From assembly GCF_011075055.1 (NCBI RefSeq), contig NC_058139.1:11739584-11803583 (forward strand): 64,000 nt of DNA. Reading direction: 5' to 3'. The DNA is from Mangifera indica. Lineage: Eukaryota; Streptophyta; Magnoliopsida; Sapindales; Anacardiaceae. Below, piece after piece: positions 1 through 12,421 of this stretch. The notes beneath the pieces were generated by a model. That model saw only the letters and a program-made list of their open reading frames with translations, was not told the origin of the DNA and did no database searches. Position 1 is the first letter of the stretch. Each line of letters begins with the position of its first letter. The position numbers and the translations under genes were made by a program.

Positions 1-70
1 TAGCATAACAAGAAACCAAAGTAGAAAAAATGTGTAGATAGTCTGAAATGAAATGACAATAAGTTTAAAC

Positions 71-133
71 CTTTTTCACTTCAAACCACCCTGAGCCTTG
101 ATCATATACTGCTTCTCCTCCACTGGTCTCCAT
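71..133 (-). CDS. First coding exon of a leftward gene, SCAPER-like N-terminus (partial)
   Basis: On the minus strand an ATG at 133-131 opens a 21-codon exon that ends in phase 0 at a GT donor (GTTTAA, starting at 70). The peptide starts METSGGEAVYDQ and ends GSGWFEVKK. The GSGWFEVKK ending resembles the N-terminus of plant proteins related to SCAPER (S-phase cyclin A-associated protein in the ER), from memory of that family. The rest of the gene lies beyond the left edge. The upstream sequence (134-640) looks like a 5' leader with an intron and a TATA-type promoter, which supports a gene start here. The exon is too short to prove identity; it could belong to another protein with the same short motif. 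Confidence 0.5.
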
Positions 134-700
134 CAACAAAATTTAATAAAAAATCACCAGAAGAGTAACCAAAAACTATTTTACAACAACCAAGCCATTA
201 CATTCACCATAAAAATCCTAAATTTGCAACAATAGAAGAGCCAAAATTATTATTATTTTTTCTACATCAAAATGTAAACTTTGCTAATCATACACGATCA
301 GAATGATCAAAATCGAACTAGGTTATTGATGAAAATCAGAATCTTTCAAGTAACAAAAGAAGTGAAAAAATAAAATAAAATAAAATAAAATAATGTATGA
401 GACTCATTTTCTTAGATTGAGCTAAACAGACCAAAACAACATCTCAAAATGGGAAATTAAATTCCATGGAAATGGAAAGAAAAGGGAATTGATCAAAAAA
501 ATTAATAATATTAGAGAAGAATTTTAGTTGTCAGAATTTCTTTTAAAGATTTTTTTTTTAAATTATTTTGGGGTAAGGAGGGGAAGTGGAAGGAAGAAGA
601 AGAAGAGAGGTTTTATAATTTAGAGGAGAGGAATATTGTCAGAGTTAAGAAACTATTGTTTTACTAATTTTTCCTTGATTTTCTCTTTTGTATCCCATAT
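134..700 (-). promoter_or_regulatory. Probable 5' leader, leader intron and promoter of the leftward gene
   Basis: Read on the minus strand, 560-625 is CT-rich (runs of CTTCTTC), as is common in plant 5' leaders. A TATAAA-like motif lies just upstream near 613-620. Positions 134-540 are AT-rich, with an intron-like texture and possible acceptor sites before the ATG at 133. Exact transcription start and splice sites cannot be fixed from sequence alone. Confidence 0.35.
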
Positions 701-3356
701 ACAATTTTTTATGAGATGTATCAAATAAAGGAAAAGAAAGTTATACTTATTTGGGGCAAAAAGTGTTAAGCACTTTTAAGCTGTCAAAAAAAGCATTTAA
801 AAATTTGGATTAACAGGAAGTAGGTGAGATTTCATTATTTATATATTTTTATTTTTTGGGATAATCACATTGCCCATGACTGTTATAATATAATATTGGT
901 TTAACCATAAATTTCATGAATAAATTCATTATTATTCTATTACAATCTTAAACTAAATCCATCTAATTGTGAATAATCAAATAATTACAAGTAAATTAGT
1001 TCATTTTAATCATAAAATAAAGAAATTGATCTTTTTGATTTTGTAACATTGTTTTCAAAAGAACTGTGTCTGAGGCCATTTTGTGTTGACTAATTTTGAT
1101 CAAGTCTCTCTTTATTTCTGAACTTAAATACTAAATTCAATGGTATTCAAAAGAATATAACTGTGTTCAGTTTTAATGTGTACTCAAATAAAGCACCTTA
1201 AAATAATTCATTTTGTTGAATGTTTTAATCAAAATATGTATCTAATGATCTGGTATGCTTAATATTTGAACATTGAAAACCATCTGAAATAGTAGGGTAT
1301 ATGAACCTACTGTTAATTTGTTCAAGGATAGAAATATTGAGTACAAATTTAGAGGATGCAATGAAACTGTTAACAGTGGTTTAAAGTAATGCATTTACAC
1401 AGGGATGATACATTCAATGCAAGAAGTTAGAAATCTTCATGATGATATCAACTATCAATAGTATGAAAATGAATTGTCAAGTGATTGAAGTAGGCGAATT
1501 GAGAATGGACATTGTTGAAAGTAGACACCCACAAGAAGCAAAACCCGAAGGTGACTGGTGCAGGCATAACTTGAAGACAAAACATACCCTTTTAACGACT
1601 ACTTTAAATCTCAGCAACCCTTACACCTTCTTAATTATACAATTTTTTTATTAGACTTTTCTCGACGTAGATACTTAACTGTATTTTGTCACCGAACGCC
1701 ACAAAAAAGTTTAATGCTTACGCTATGAGTCACCAATTTCAACTCATCTGCAGTGCTTGTCTTTTCTTTTGATGTCGACTGGAGTGTCTTAAATGCCACG
1801 ATAAGGAGTGAAAACGCTTAACTCTTGGTTAACTAAACCACCTTCATTATTGGGCTGGTCTACCTAAAATAAGTGGGAAACTTGCTGCTGGATTGAGCTT
1901 CAGTATTGTTGTTGATTTTGGATTCTGTTTGTGTTTGAGGTTAGTTCTTATCTGGGCTGGTCTTGTTTTTGTAATTTTGTTAGGGATGGCTATAGATTTT
2001 TGTGTATAATGTGTTTCTTGGAATGATTTGTTAAGCTAGAGCTTGCCACGTTATAATGCAAAGTTGTGACATGTGAATCTAATGGTTTCTATAGTTCTAG
2101 TTTGATCTCGATTTTCTTTAATTGGGGCTTGAGTGGCTTTGAGGTCATACTAAAAACTACGGTAGTAAGTGAGAATGGTAGTGTTTGATATATGAGAATG
2201 AGAACCATCGGATCAGTTATTTCCACTAATGGATCAGATAGAAGAACCTCTTCATGAACTGGCTTCCTGAGACTGTATCTGGAACTCTGTACCAATGATA
2301 TTTGTGATCTATTTTGTTTATTTTACATCACAACACTTTCTTTCTTGCGCTTCCTTTTGCTTTATATTCTGGAATTAGGATTCCTAGATTCGTGGGCTAT
2401 AACCAGAGGATTTGAGTTTAGAGAATTTACCCAGTTTTACTTATCCTCTGTAAGTATTAGTGTGCTGGTTTATATTTCAATCTGGGGACCCTGTTTTGAT
2501 ACTTTACATACGGTTTCTCTAGTAGCATTATTTTTTGGGATTACAGTTTGTAGATATTTATGCTAGATTCAGAACCTATAACACTCTGATTTGAGTTGAG
2601 AGAAATGACCCAGTTGTACTTATTCTCTCTCAGTATTGAAGCGCTGAATTTATATTAAATCTAGTGACCCCCTTTTAACAAAATTTTCGTTTGTTTCTAT
2701 TGAAAAAAAATAACAATCTTTGTTAGTGCAGTTGTTTTTGCTTCCGGTGATTGCATCATATACTTAGAGGCATCAACTTTCTTCCATTAAATTTTTTTCT
2801 TGGTAAGTAACTTTTATAAGATTTTACAAATTTGAAAGAGGTTTGAATCCAAGTTTTCTATTTAAAAGTTTTAATATTACATCAGTTTTGTTCAAACCCT
2901 AATACCCTAAACTTTCTTCCATTAAATTGCTTTTCAAATTTTAAGATTTCATATTCTATTTTAATATTTTGGAGAGTTCTTAAGAAATATATTTTCAGTA
3001 CAACATCGTTTAAATTTTATTTGATATATACCTGCTCAATTTGTGGCAAATGCATTTTGATTACTCCATGTTGACTTTTATATTACTCAATGCATTTTTT
3101 ATTACTTCCATGTTCATATAGCATGAAAGGATGAAAATTAAGTTCTGCTGTTTGGGAACAAATGGTCATGGCAAACTCTAATTCCTTATGCTATGAGGTT
3201 AGCTTGACAGTGCTTACTGTCATTTCTTCTCATTTGAAAAACATGGACTAACAGCACAAGATCATGTAAACGAGCTGCCTCTAATTAATTTTTCTTAATT
3301 GCTGCAGTTTATTTGCATACTTGAGTTGCTGGCGAGATTACTCTGATAGATTTACC
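701..3356 (+). other. Intergenic region and probable 5' leader with intron of the heparanase-like gene
   Basis: No supported coding gene is seen; short open frames here have no family features. A CTGCAG acceptor ends at 3306, only 50 bases before the GH79 start codon at 3357. This suggests a spliced 5' leader whose first non-coding exon lies upstream, perhaps around 1.83-1.94 kb, where GTTAGTTC could be the donor. That placement is an inference. Confidence 0.3.
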
Positions 3357-6300
3357 ATGAGGATTTTCCTTTCCTTTTTCTTTCTGTTTTCTCTCCCTGC
3401 AATTTTGGCTCAAGAAGTGACACATCCTACAATCTTAGTTGATGGTACTACAACAATTGCTACAAATGATGAAAATTTTATCTGTGCTACTTTAGATTGG
3501 TGGCCTCATGACAAGTGTGACTACAATCAATGTCCATGGCATTATACTTCTGCAATAAATTTGGTGAGACTTTGGAAAACTGTACCTCTTTATGAGAATA
3601 CATTTAGCTTTCTTGTGATTATTTGCACAATTTTAATATTTTGAGGACAATAGCACAATGGAATTTGTTTCTTTCAGGACTTATCTCATCCATTGCTAAC
3701 CAAAGCTATCCAAGGTATATATCTGCCACCGAGAAAATAAAATGATGTTGCCATAGTAATCTAGTATAGCTTAAGTTTGATGAGAAAGCTATCATGTTAA
3801 ATGTAATTGGCATTCTGATGAAGAGTTTTATCTGGGGACTTGATATGACCTTTTAAATATTGGTGGCATGACAGCTTTCAAGAGTTTGAGAATAAGAATT
3901 GGAGGTTCATTGCAAGACCAAGTGTTGTATGATGTTGGAGATTTGAAGGCTCCTTGCCATCCATTCAGAAAGATGACAGATGGACTGTTTGGGTTTTCAA
4001 AGGGATGTTTGCATATGGATAGGTGGGATGAGCTGAACCATCTATTTAGTTCAACAGGGTAAGTTATGAAGTAATTCCTTTAATAATCATATTTCATTCT
4101 GTATTGTCTATAAGCAAATTCCAATGTTTATGTGCCAAGGTGCTTTGCATAGGCTACAAATGTTGGTAGTGTAGGATTAAGTGTCCTGTTGGTTGTATCA
4201 GGGTTTTTCGGTGTATGATAATATTTATATTATCAACCTTCAAACCACGACCATTCTAATGTACTGATAAATTTGGAAGATTTTTTTATTGAAATGTGTT
4301 TATACTTTTGTCAAATGTGCATTGCCAAATCTGCTTTTGTTTAAGCTTCTTTGAAGTGAAAAACTCTATTTTTAATCTGTTTTTTTTTTTTCTGAGTAAA
4401 ATTTTGGACAAAAATCCTTCTTTCAGCACATTCTGGTGTTTGCTTTCCATTCTATTTTCTTATTGTATCAGATATTTGATTCTGATGTAAAGTCCATCCA
4501 TCATCTGGGTTTTATTTCATTTTATTTTCCTTAAATTATGTAAATTTAATTTTTGTGGTTTAAGGTGAATTTTCATGTTTGTACCACAATGCATCTGCTG
4601 TGATTGTCTGTTTAATGTTTAATTTTCAGGGCCATTGTAACATTTGGCTTGAATGCATTGTATGGGAGGCATCAAATCAAGAAGGGTGTTTGGGGAGGAG
4701 CTTGGGATCCTAGCAACGCTCGCGATTTTATGAAATATACTCTTTCGAAGGGATACCATATTGACTCATGGGAATTTGGTATTTAGCGTTGTTAAGACAA
4801 AGCTCTTTTTATTATTTTGTTTAGCTTTCCTTCTCTCTCTGTAAGTCTGCTTATTTTTTTCTTCTTTTTTTGCTTTTCCTTGTCTCACCTCTTTTCTTTC
4901 TTTCTTGTTATAGGTAATGAGTTGAGTGGAAGTGGCATTGGTGCTAGTGTTGGTGCTGAACTATATGGGAAAGACCTGATCAACCTTAAGAATATTATCA
5001 GGATTTTATACAGAGATTCCCCCTTCAAACCATTGCTTGTGGCACCTGGAGGATTCTTTGATGAAATGTGGTACTCTAAGCTTCTCCAGGTCTCAGGTTC
5101 AGGTGTAGTCAATACTGTGACTCATCATATATACAATTTAGGTGCAGGTGAGCCAGCAGTGGTAGTGATTTAAGTCATTTTTTGTTTTTCCCATTTGATA
5201 TATAAACATAATATTCATGTGCTATTTGTGGATATATCATGTATTAACTGGTCTTATATATGCTAGAAAACTAATTTTACAAGTGCAAAAGCTATACTGT
5301 TATCTAGTGCAGTAGTAAAAGTTTATTTTGTAATAATCCTTCAATTAAAATTTTCTCCTTTCTTAATTTCAAAACTTTTTGTCCATAAAATGTTATTGTT
5401 GAAATCATTGCCGATGATCTTTTAAGTTAAATGGTCTGTGTTTGAATCCCTTTGTTGTGTTAACTAAAATATAATAATTCGTGTTTGGGTTCTGTTAAAA
5501 CTCTTATATCCTTCCCTGTCTGTTAATATAATTGCTGAGACTTAAGTCTAATACCTGACATGGGAAAACACAAAAATAAAAAATATTCTTCTTTTTGTTT
5601 TTTTTTTTTTCCCTTGTTTCTTTAGTTAATTATTTCTTCCCTCTAGGTAAATCATACATGTTATATTTGAAAATGGGATTTCTGATGTATGAACATTTCA
5701 GAACCTTTAGTGTCTATTTGTTTTTTTTTTGAAAAATCCAAGAATAGTCATGATGTAAAAAGGTGCACTTGGATGTCTCTATTTATTGTTTTTCTCTCCA
5801 TTTTCAGGTGTTGATCCCAATCTTGTAAGTAAGATACTGGACCCTGATCACTTAAGCCTAATATCAGAAACATTTAGCAATCTTAAACAAACTATAGAAA
5901 AGAATGCCCCTTGGGCTTCTGCATGGGTTGGAGAATCTGGCGGGGCCTATAACAGTGGTGGTCGTCTTGTGTCTAACACTTTTGTTAACAGCTTTTGGTA
6001 ACATCTGCTGCCTGATTGCTTTCATTTTTTGTCATCATTGTAGCTAATGTTTCTTATCATACTGAAAGACAAATTTATGTTTTGAACTAATCATTTATGC
6101 ATAAATAATATTAGCTCAAATCTTATTTGGGTTCCATATTCTCTTAGGTACTTAGATCAGCTTGGAATGGCTTCCAAGTACAATACTAAAGTATATTGTA
6201 GGCAGACTTTAATTGGTGGGAACTACGGTCTACTAAATGCAACCACATTTGTCCCCAACCCTGATTATTACAGGCAAGAACATGAAATTTGAGGTTTTCA

Positions 6301-7310
6301 GAAACTTGACAAGAGAATGCTATTGCAGCAGTTTATATTTAATTTTATGCTATTTAACTTGAGTTTTTATTTTGTTGGATATATGGTTGATAAATAGTGC
6401 CCTGCTATGGCATCGACTTATGGGAAAAGGTGTACTAGCTGTTGCTACTGATGCCCCTCCATATCTCCGAGTTTATGCCCACTGTTCAAAGGGGAGGGTA
6501 AGTCCCTTACATTTAATTTTACTACAGCATGTTGTTTAGGGGAGAATATTGAGGCAATGTAGGGTTAAAACCATTAGGGCATCAGATAATAAGATGTTCA
6601 TGAAAGCAACTGGATTAAAGTTTGGCCATATTCATAGTCAGACCTAAATTTTGCTGGATTTGAACTATTGCATTTGCACACAATAGTTTACTACCATTTT
6701 AACTAGCCATAATTGTGTCATATCTCACATCGCTAGGTTTAAAACCTGCCCCTGAAAAGAATTTGTAAAAATCCGGAAGCCACTCTATGAGAGTCAGCTA
6801 TCAACCCTGTGGCCACGTTTCTGCTGTGCCACTCTGATTGTTGCTATTTAGGGATTGTATTACTCGGTAAAATAATATAGATTGATCTTAATTCACAATT
6901 CAAATTTTTTGTTGCAGAAGGGAATAACTGTTCTCCTGATCAATTTAAGCAATCTAACTGATTACATGGTCACTGTTCAAAATAGTATGAACATGAAACT
7001 GGTTGTGGGGGCTAAGAACATCAACAGGGAAAGTTCATTGATGCGAAGTCTTAAGAAAACAGTTTCGTGGGTTGGCAGCAAATCATCAGAAGAACCATTA
7101 TTCAGAGAGGAGTACCATTTAGCTCCCAAAAATGGGTACCTCCAGAGCCAGACCATGCTTCTAAATGGAATCCCACTAGAGCTGACCAAATATGGGGGCA
7201 TCCCAAGATTGAATCCAGTTCATGTTCGTGTAAATTCTCCAATTTACATTGCTCCTTTATCAATTGCATTCATAGTATTCCCAAACTTCGACGCTCCAGC
7301 TTGTGTATGA
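3357..7310 (+). CDS. Heparanase-like protein, glycoside hydrolase family 79 (beta-glucuronidase)
   Basis: Nine exons: 3357-3563, 3678-3714, 3875-4058, 4630-4778, 4914-5147, 5808-5997, 6148-6273, 6398-6497 and 6918-7310. Together they make 1620 nt, or 539 residues, the usual size of plant heparanase-like proteins (AtGUS type). The start is the ATG followed by a hydrophobic signal peptide (MRIFLSFFFLFSLPAILAQ); an upstream in-frame ATG at 3321 would bury that signal. The GH79 core shows CATLDWWP near residue 55, the acid/base glutamate in GNELSGSG (about E195) and the nucleophile in WVGESGGAYNSGG (about E313). The family removes glucuronic acid from glycans or glucuronides in the wall or vacuole, acting in plants on arabinogalactan side chains. 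The C-terminal stretch is hydrophobic and might be a GPI-type or membrane tail. Intron 7 uses a GC donor (6274). The gene converges on the LRR gene at 7886. Confidence 0.93.
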
Positions 7311-7885
7311 GAATCACAATATATCGCTGCGCATGAAATGCCTATCTGTGCAGTAGTAACAAGTCCAGCAATTACTAAAAACAAGAGTCCAGCTTCTTGG
7401 TTAGAAGATTTTAAAGTGCATTATATTTGTAGTTGTTGAGTAATTGTTATATAGTTTGTATTGTAAGTTTTGCTGTAAGTTACCCGATGCATATGTATTA
7501 ATATGAATATGCTTGAATTTTTCTGACTGTAAATTCAATAATGAAACTATGATTTAACAAAGAGATTACAGCCATTGTTGATCAATACAGAATAGTTAAT
7601 GTTCAAATTTACTATAATCATATTGATGTTTTGAAATTAAACTTTTGTGTGTACTATTCGAAAAATGCATCTCCACTTACAAGATGTCATCTTTGATACA
7701 AACATATATATATAAAAAAGCAACTCGTGAATTTTAAATTGCATAATATGTGCTAAATCAGGACACCTACTTGCCTAGACAAGAACATATAAATAGAATG
7801 TAGCTCACTCTCCACATACTCTGAAGACGAAAGAGGATCAATACAACTTTAGCACGTAATCAAGACAGATGGTTCGGAATTTTGA
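7311..7885. other. Convergent 3' regions of the heparanase-like and LRR genes
   Basis: The two stop codons face each other across about 575 bases. The segment holds both 3' untranslated regions, with AATAATGAAAC-type plant poly(A) context near 7530 and AT-rich sequence. No extra gene is seen. Confidence 0.5.
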
Positions 7886-10800
7886 CTAAACTAGAAAATC
7901 TGAGTCAGCCAGTTCAAGAACCTTGTGCAAACCTATGGGATTTACACCTGGCCTGAAAGAATTCCCTTCAATGTACCTGCAAGTAGCCAATAAAGCTTAA
8001 GAGCACTTGAACATTATCCACATCAAAAGTTTTTACAAATTCATTTGTCCCGCATTTTAAGAAAACAAAAGTCAACTCACATTTCTTTCAAGAAAGGATG
8101 CTTATAGAATATACTTGGAATCCTTCCTGAAAATTGGTTATGATCCAAGTACCTAAACCATTGAGTAAAGAGAGTTAAAAGAGAAAAGTTGTATCAACAT
8201 AAGAATAAGAACAGAATTTGCCCAAAGAGCCAAAAAAAAACATCTAGCACTTAATTCTGGAAAATGCAGTCTATCATAGGTAGACACCTTAACAGGAATT
8301 TTCTTCCAAGAAAAAACAAGAAAGAATTGGATCTAGCTTCTGAACCACATTCTATAACAAAGATAATAAAAAAAAAAAAAAAAAAGAGTAAAGAAGTCCA
8401 AGCTTGAATAAAGAAGCTCACAAGTATGTTAATTTAGGAATGTGGGCAATTGCTGCCGGTATTACTCCAGACATTTTGTTGTAGGATAAATACCTACAAA
8501 AATACAAATCATGAGTTAAATAAATTCCATATTACTGAAACTGATAAATCAAAGCCATAGAAATATATCCTAAGCTACAGCTTACACAAGACATTTCAAC
8601 TTACAAGATTTCCAGATTAGTCAAGTTTGCTAGCTGTGCAGGAACTCCTCCAGTTAAATAGTTATTATTCAAGTAGCTACGTATCACGAATAATTATGGC
8701 AGTCAGCTTCAACTTGAAATTATGTTAAGTAAATGATTTTACCACAATGATTTTTCTTACAGGTTGCGCAAAACTGGAAAGCTTCCATCAAATCGGATGA
8801 GTTCCCGAATTGTACCCACTAAATGATTGTTACCCACATCCCTTAAAGCATAAAAATAATTTCTCAGCTAGCAAATAAATTGGAATGAGCTGAAAAACAG
8901 ACTGGCTAATTAATGTATCAGGGAGCAAGAATGAGATAAGAAAAATAAAATATTACAAATGCCGAAGGTTCTGCAAGGTCCCCAATTCTGGTGGAATACG
9001 CCCAATAAAACGGTTTTCTTGGAGGTATAGGTAGCGAAGCTCGGGTAAATTAGCAAGCTCCTTTGGAATTTCACCCTTAAAATTATTGAAGCTCAGGGAC
9101 CTGAAGGCATTTCAAAAAAATTAGTCCCAGATTTGCATAAATGCAGATAGATATGTGAATCAATGCATAAAGGAGAAGAAGGGAGAGACCATATTTTTAA
9201 ACCCCAAACAGAAAAAAAAATACTCACAGATGAGTTAGTCTTTTTAGTTCACCAATCTCTGGAGGAATGGCATCTTGTAGTTTATTCCACCTCAAATTTC
9301 TAAAAGGTACACATCAAGGTTAGTAATCAATAAAATTGTTGTCAACAATGAAAACAATATAACACATTAGAATACATAGAATACCACTTTGCGAAAATGA
9401 AAGCTACAATACATGAAAATGAAGAAATTTATTTATACCCAGAAATCACTAAATATTCCTTTCATGTTCACCAAGTTCACAATGTAAATCAAGATATATT
9501 GTGAACATTAATCATCAAATAATGCTAATGCGTTGGCAAACTATCAAGTACTAGCATGCCATGATTCCTTTCTGACACACATGCACTTTGCATCAGGTTT
9601 GATGAATTGGTTCCAATCACATAGTCCTAAGTAGTTGCACCCACAGTGGAAAACAAATCTGGAAATTCCACAAATTTGTACATCTTGAATACTTCTGTCA
9701 ACTGTAATATATTTTTATTTTTCTTTCTCTTCTTTCCCAGTTTCACTTTTCTAAGAACAAAATCATTTCCATATTGTTCCAGTTGTATAATCAGATTCAA
9801 TACACATGAACACATTCCAAGAAATCTATATGCCATGACGAGAAAACATCAAGGAATCATCACTTTAACATGCAAAAGAAAATGTGCAAAAAGAAGCTAG
9901 AAATGTTTCTACTTACCAATATATATCCAAAATCCACATCCAAAATAAAATGAATTTTTCAACATCACAGTTATGATTATTCCATTTGTAAGTAAAGAAA
10001 GCATAACATATTCCCAACCAAAAAAGATAATAAGAAACACAAAAAAATTAGGAAAAATCAACAGCACATTACGACTTAGGAAGAGTTCATTTAAAATACT
10101 AATAATAGAAAATAATTAAAATGGATGACCAACAACAACCACATGCTCAGCAATTTATACAATAATAAAGAAACATACAGTATTCTCAGACGTTTCAGCC
10201 GTCCAATTTGAGGAGGAATTGGCCCTGTAAGTTTGTTGTTGTGGAGATCCCTGCCAATTAAATCATTTTTAGAAATAATAAACGGATAACTGCAGAACTT
10301 TAAAACTATTATAATCAGCCTAAATATTCAGAAGGATTCACTTCAGTCCTTTCACTCCACATGTCAAAAAGGGAAATCTTCCATGTCAGTGGGACTACTA
10401 ATCATTAAGATGGAGTTCTCCCAAGTGTTACAATAGTCTCACATGACTCAAATGGGATTTCCTTATAACTTAAAGAGAGTCAACAACAACCTCATGCTTA
10501 GCTACAAATAACATCATTTACAAATGTAATTAACAGCAGAATACCTAGCCATTATACAATATTATAACATATAGAACACACAACAATTGACTTATTATCT
10601 AGTCAATTCAGATAACAATTTCCTAGATACCGAGCTAAAAGAAGCAATCTTAAAACATGTGGCAAAGCATATACATGGATGACACAGAACACTAGCTAAA
10701 TGGATCTTTTCTTTAGGTAAAATAAAAATTGGGATATCAATGAAATTGCCAAGTTGATTGTAACATCCTGATCCAATAGCTCATTGCACTATCAAGATAT

Positions 10801-11955
10801 TATATACTTTAGACTTTGCAACTCAAAACGCATTGTGACAATTTAGGAGTTCACAAGCTATTTAACCAGTCCCGTTATATCATCTTCAAGCGATATGGGA
10901 TGTCCATACATACACAACATCTCTTCCATATTTTATCGATATGAAATTTTCCTAGAGTGTTACATTAACTCTAGGACATTAAGCTCATTTTTCAAAAATA
11001 GCTAGCCTTCGCGACATGACCAACACATCAGGAAGAGTCACAAATGACCACACAGTTTAGAAATAAATGTACATGTAACATTGCCTATGTTGAACAGGAC
11101 GGAGGCAACAATTATGAAATTGAATCCATTAAGGTTCTTCAAAACATCACCAAATATGATATAAAGAATTTCACAACCACATAGTGAGCACGCCTCAAGG
11201 ACACAGATTAAATGCAGTACACTCTAGAGCTCATTAAGAAGAAGAAATTTAAACAAATCAAAATGGAATAGGAGAAACATACAGTCTTGTTAAGTCCAAC
11301 AAATTGGTAACAGCAATTGGGAAAGGCCCAACAATTGATACAGCATAAACTTCCCTGCAAAAGTAATAATCATAAGAGTGATGGTTAATTCTTCCATCTT
11401 AATTCTTAAACAATCTCTTATTTTACTAAATAAAAATCGTTCCACCATAACAATTCTTTTTTATCTTTCATTAGTACAGTAATTTCAACCTAGTAATCTC
11501 AATGCAAGTACACGATACTGCTACAAAGGATTCATCTCGCACTGGAATCTTATGTAAGTAAACTAACTCATACGAACAAAGCAATGCACTTACAATTCAG
11601 TGACAACCCTGTAATCTCCCTGAGTGGAGCAAGTGACACCAGACCACGGCGGCAGATCACCGTCGCCGCAGGGATCATCTCCAACCCAAGCGTATACCAC
11701 TCTCCATCCAAGCGACGCTTTAATCTCATTTAAAGCTTTAACTAAAAACTCAAAAATTAAAAGATCAACAACAGATCAACTCATATCGATGACACCCAGA
11801 TCCACAATTTAAGAAATCAAAAGCTAGAGAAACGAACTGAAGCCATGATTTAAAATGTTGGGTAGATACATACCATCTCTCTTGAGAGTTTTGGAGTGAA
11901 CAAGAATTAAAAGTGAGAGAATGCAAATGAGAAAGAGTGGGCGTTGAGACGGCAT
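7886..11955 (-). CDS. Secreted leucine-rich-repeat protein, no kinase domain
   Basis: Eleven exons on the minus strand: 11955-11874, 11741-11594, 11354-11283, 10250-10179, 9299-9228, 9100-8957, 8841-8761, 8676-8605, 8493-8422, 8152-8081 and 7976-7886. They total 978 nt, or 325 residues. The protein has a signal peptide (MPSQRPLFLICILSLLILVH), a KTLKRDVKALNEIKASLGW segment and an LRRNT-like cap (GDDPCGDGDLPPWSGVTC). About nine plant extracellular repeats of LxxLxLxxNxLxGxIP type follow. Seven middle exons are exactly 72 nt and one is 144 nt, each repeat unit being cut at the same phase. There is no transmembrane or kinase domain, so it is probably apoplastic. It closely resembles a conserved low-copy plant LRR family (I believe the Arabidopsis At1g13910 type, from memory). 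An upstream in-frame ATG at 12027 would add 24 residues ahead of the signal peptide and is disfavoured. Confidence 0.9.
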
Positions 11956-12378
11956 TTTCAAAAGCCCAGATTTGGCAATCAATCGCCCCTTTGCTTCGAT
12001 TAAACTCCAACTACCAATCCTAATCAATTCTCTCTTTTGCAGATCTCTCCTTGCTTTCTAACAGGACACTTGAATCCCAACGTTACTGCCTAATCAACAA
12101 TTTGGAAACACCAAACTTGAATTAGAAACTGAATCGTGTTTAATAACTTATTCTGGAACTGGAATTGGAACAAGAACTAACCTCAGTGGCCTCCTCTTAT
12201 TGGTCAAATATGCAAAGGCTGATTTTACCTATGGGTTTATTAATATTATTTGGAGGTTTACCACAAAATTTTTTTAAATCAATTTGACCAAATTAACCTT
12301 AGGAATCTAAAATGCTATTTTGTCCACTTAACAAAGCGGGAGATTAATTAAAATATCACTTTTTTTTTTTGTCTTTTT

Positions 12379-12382
<4 letters not shown>

Positions 12383-12418
<36 letters not shown>
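12383..12418. repeat. (TA)n microsatellite
   Basis: An uninterrupted AT dinucleotide run of about 36 bases lies in AT-rich DNA upstream of the LRR gene. Confidence 0.9.
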
Positions 12419-12421
<3 letters not shown>

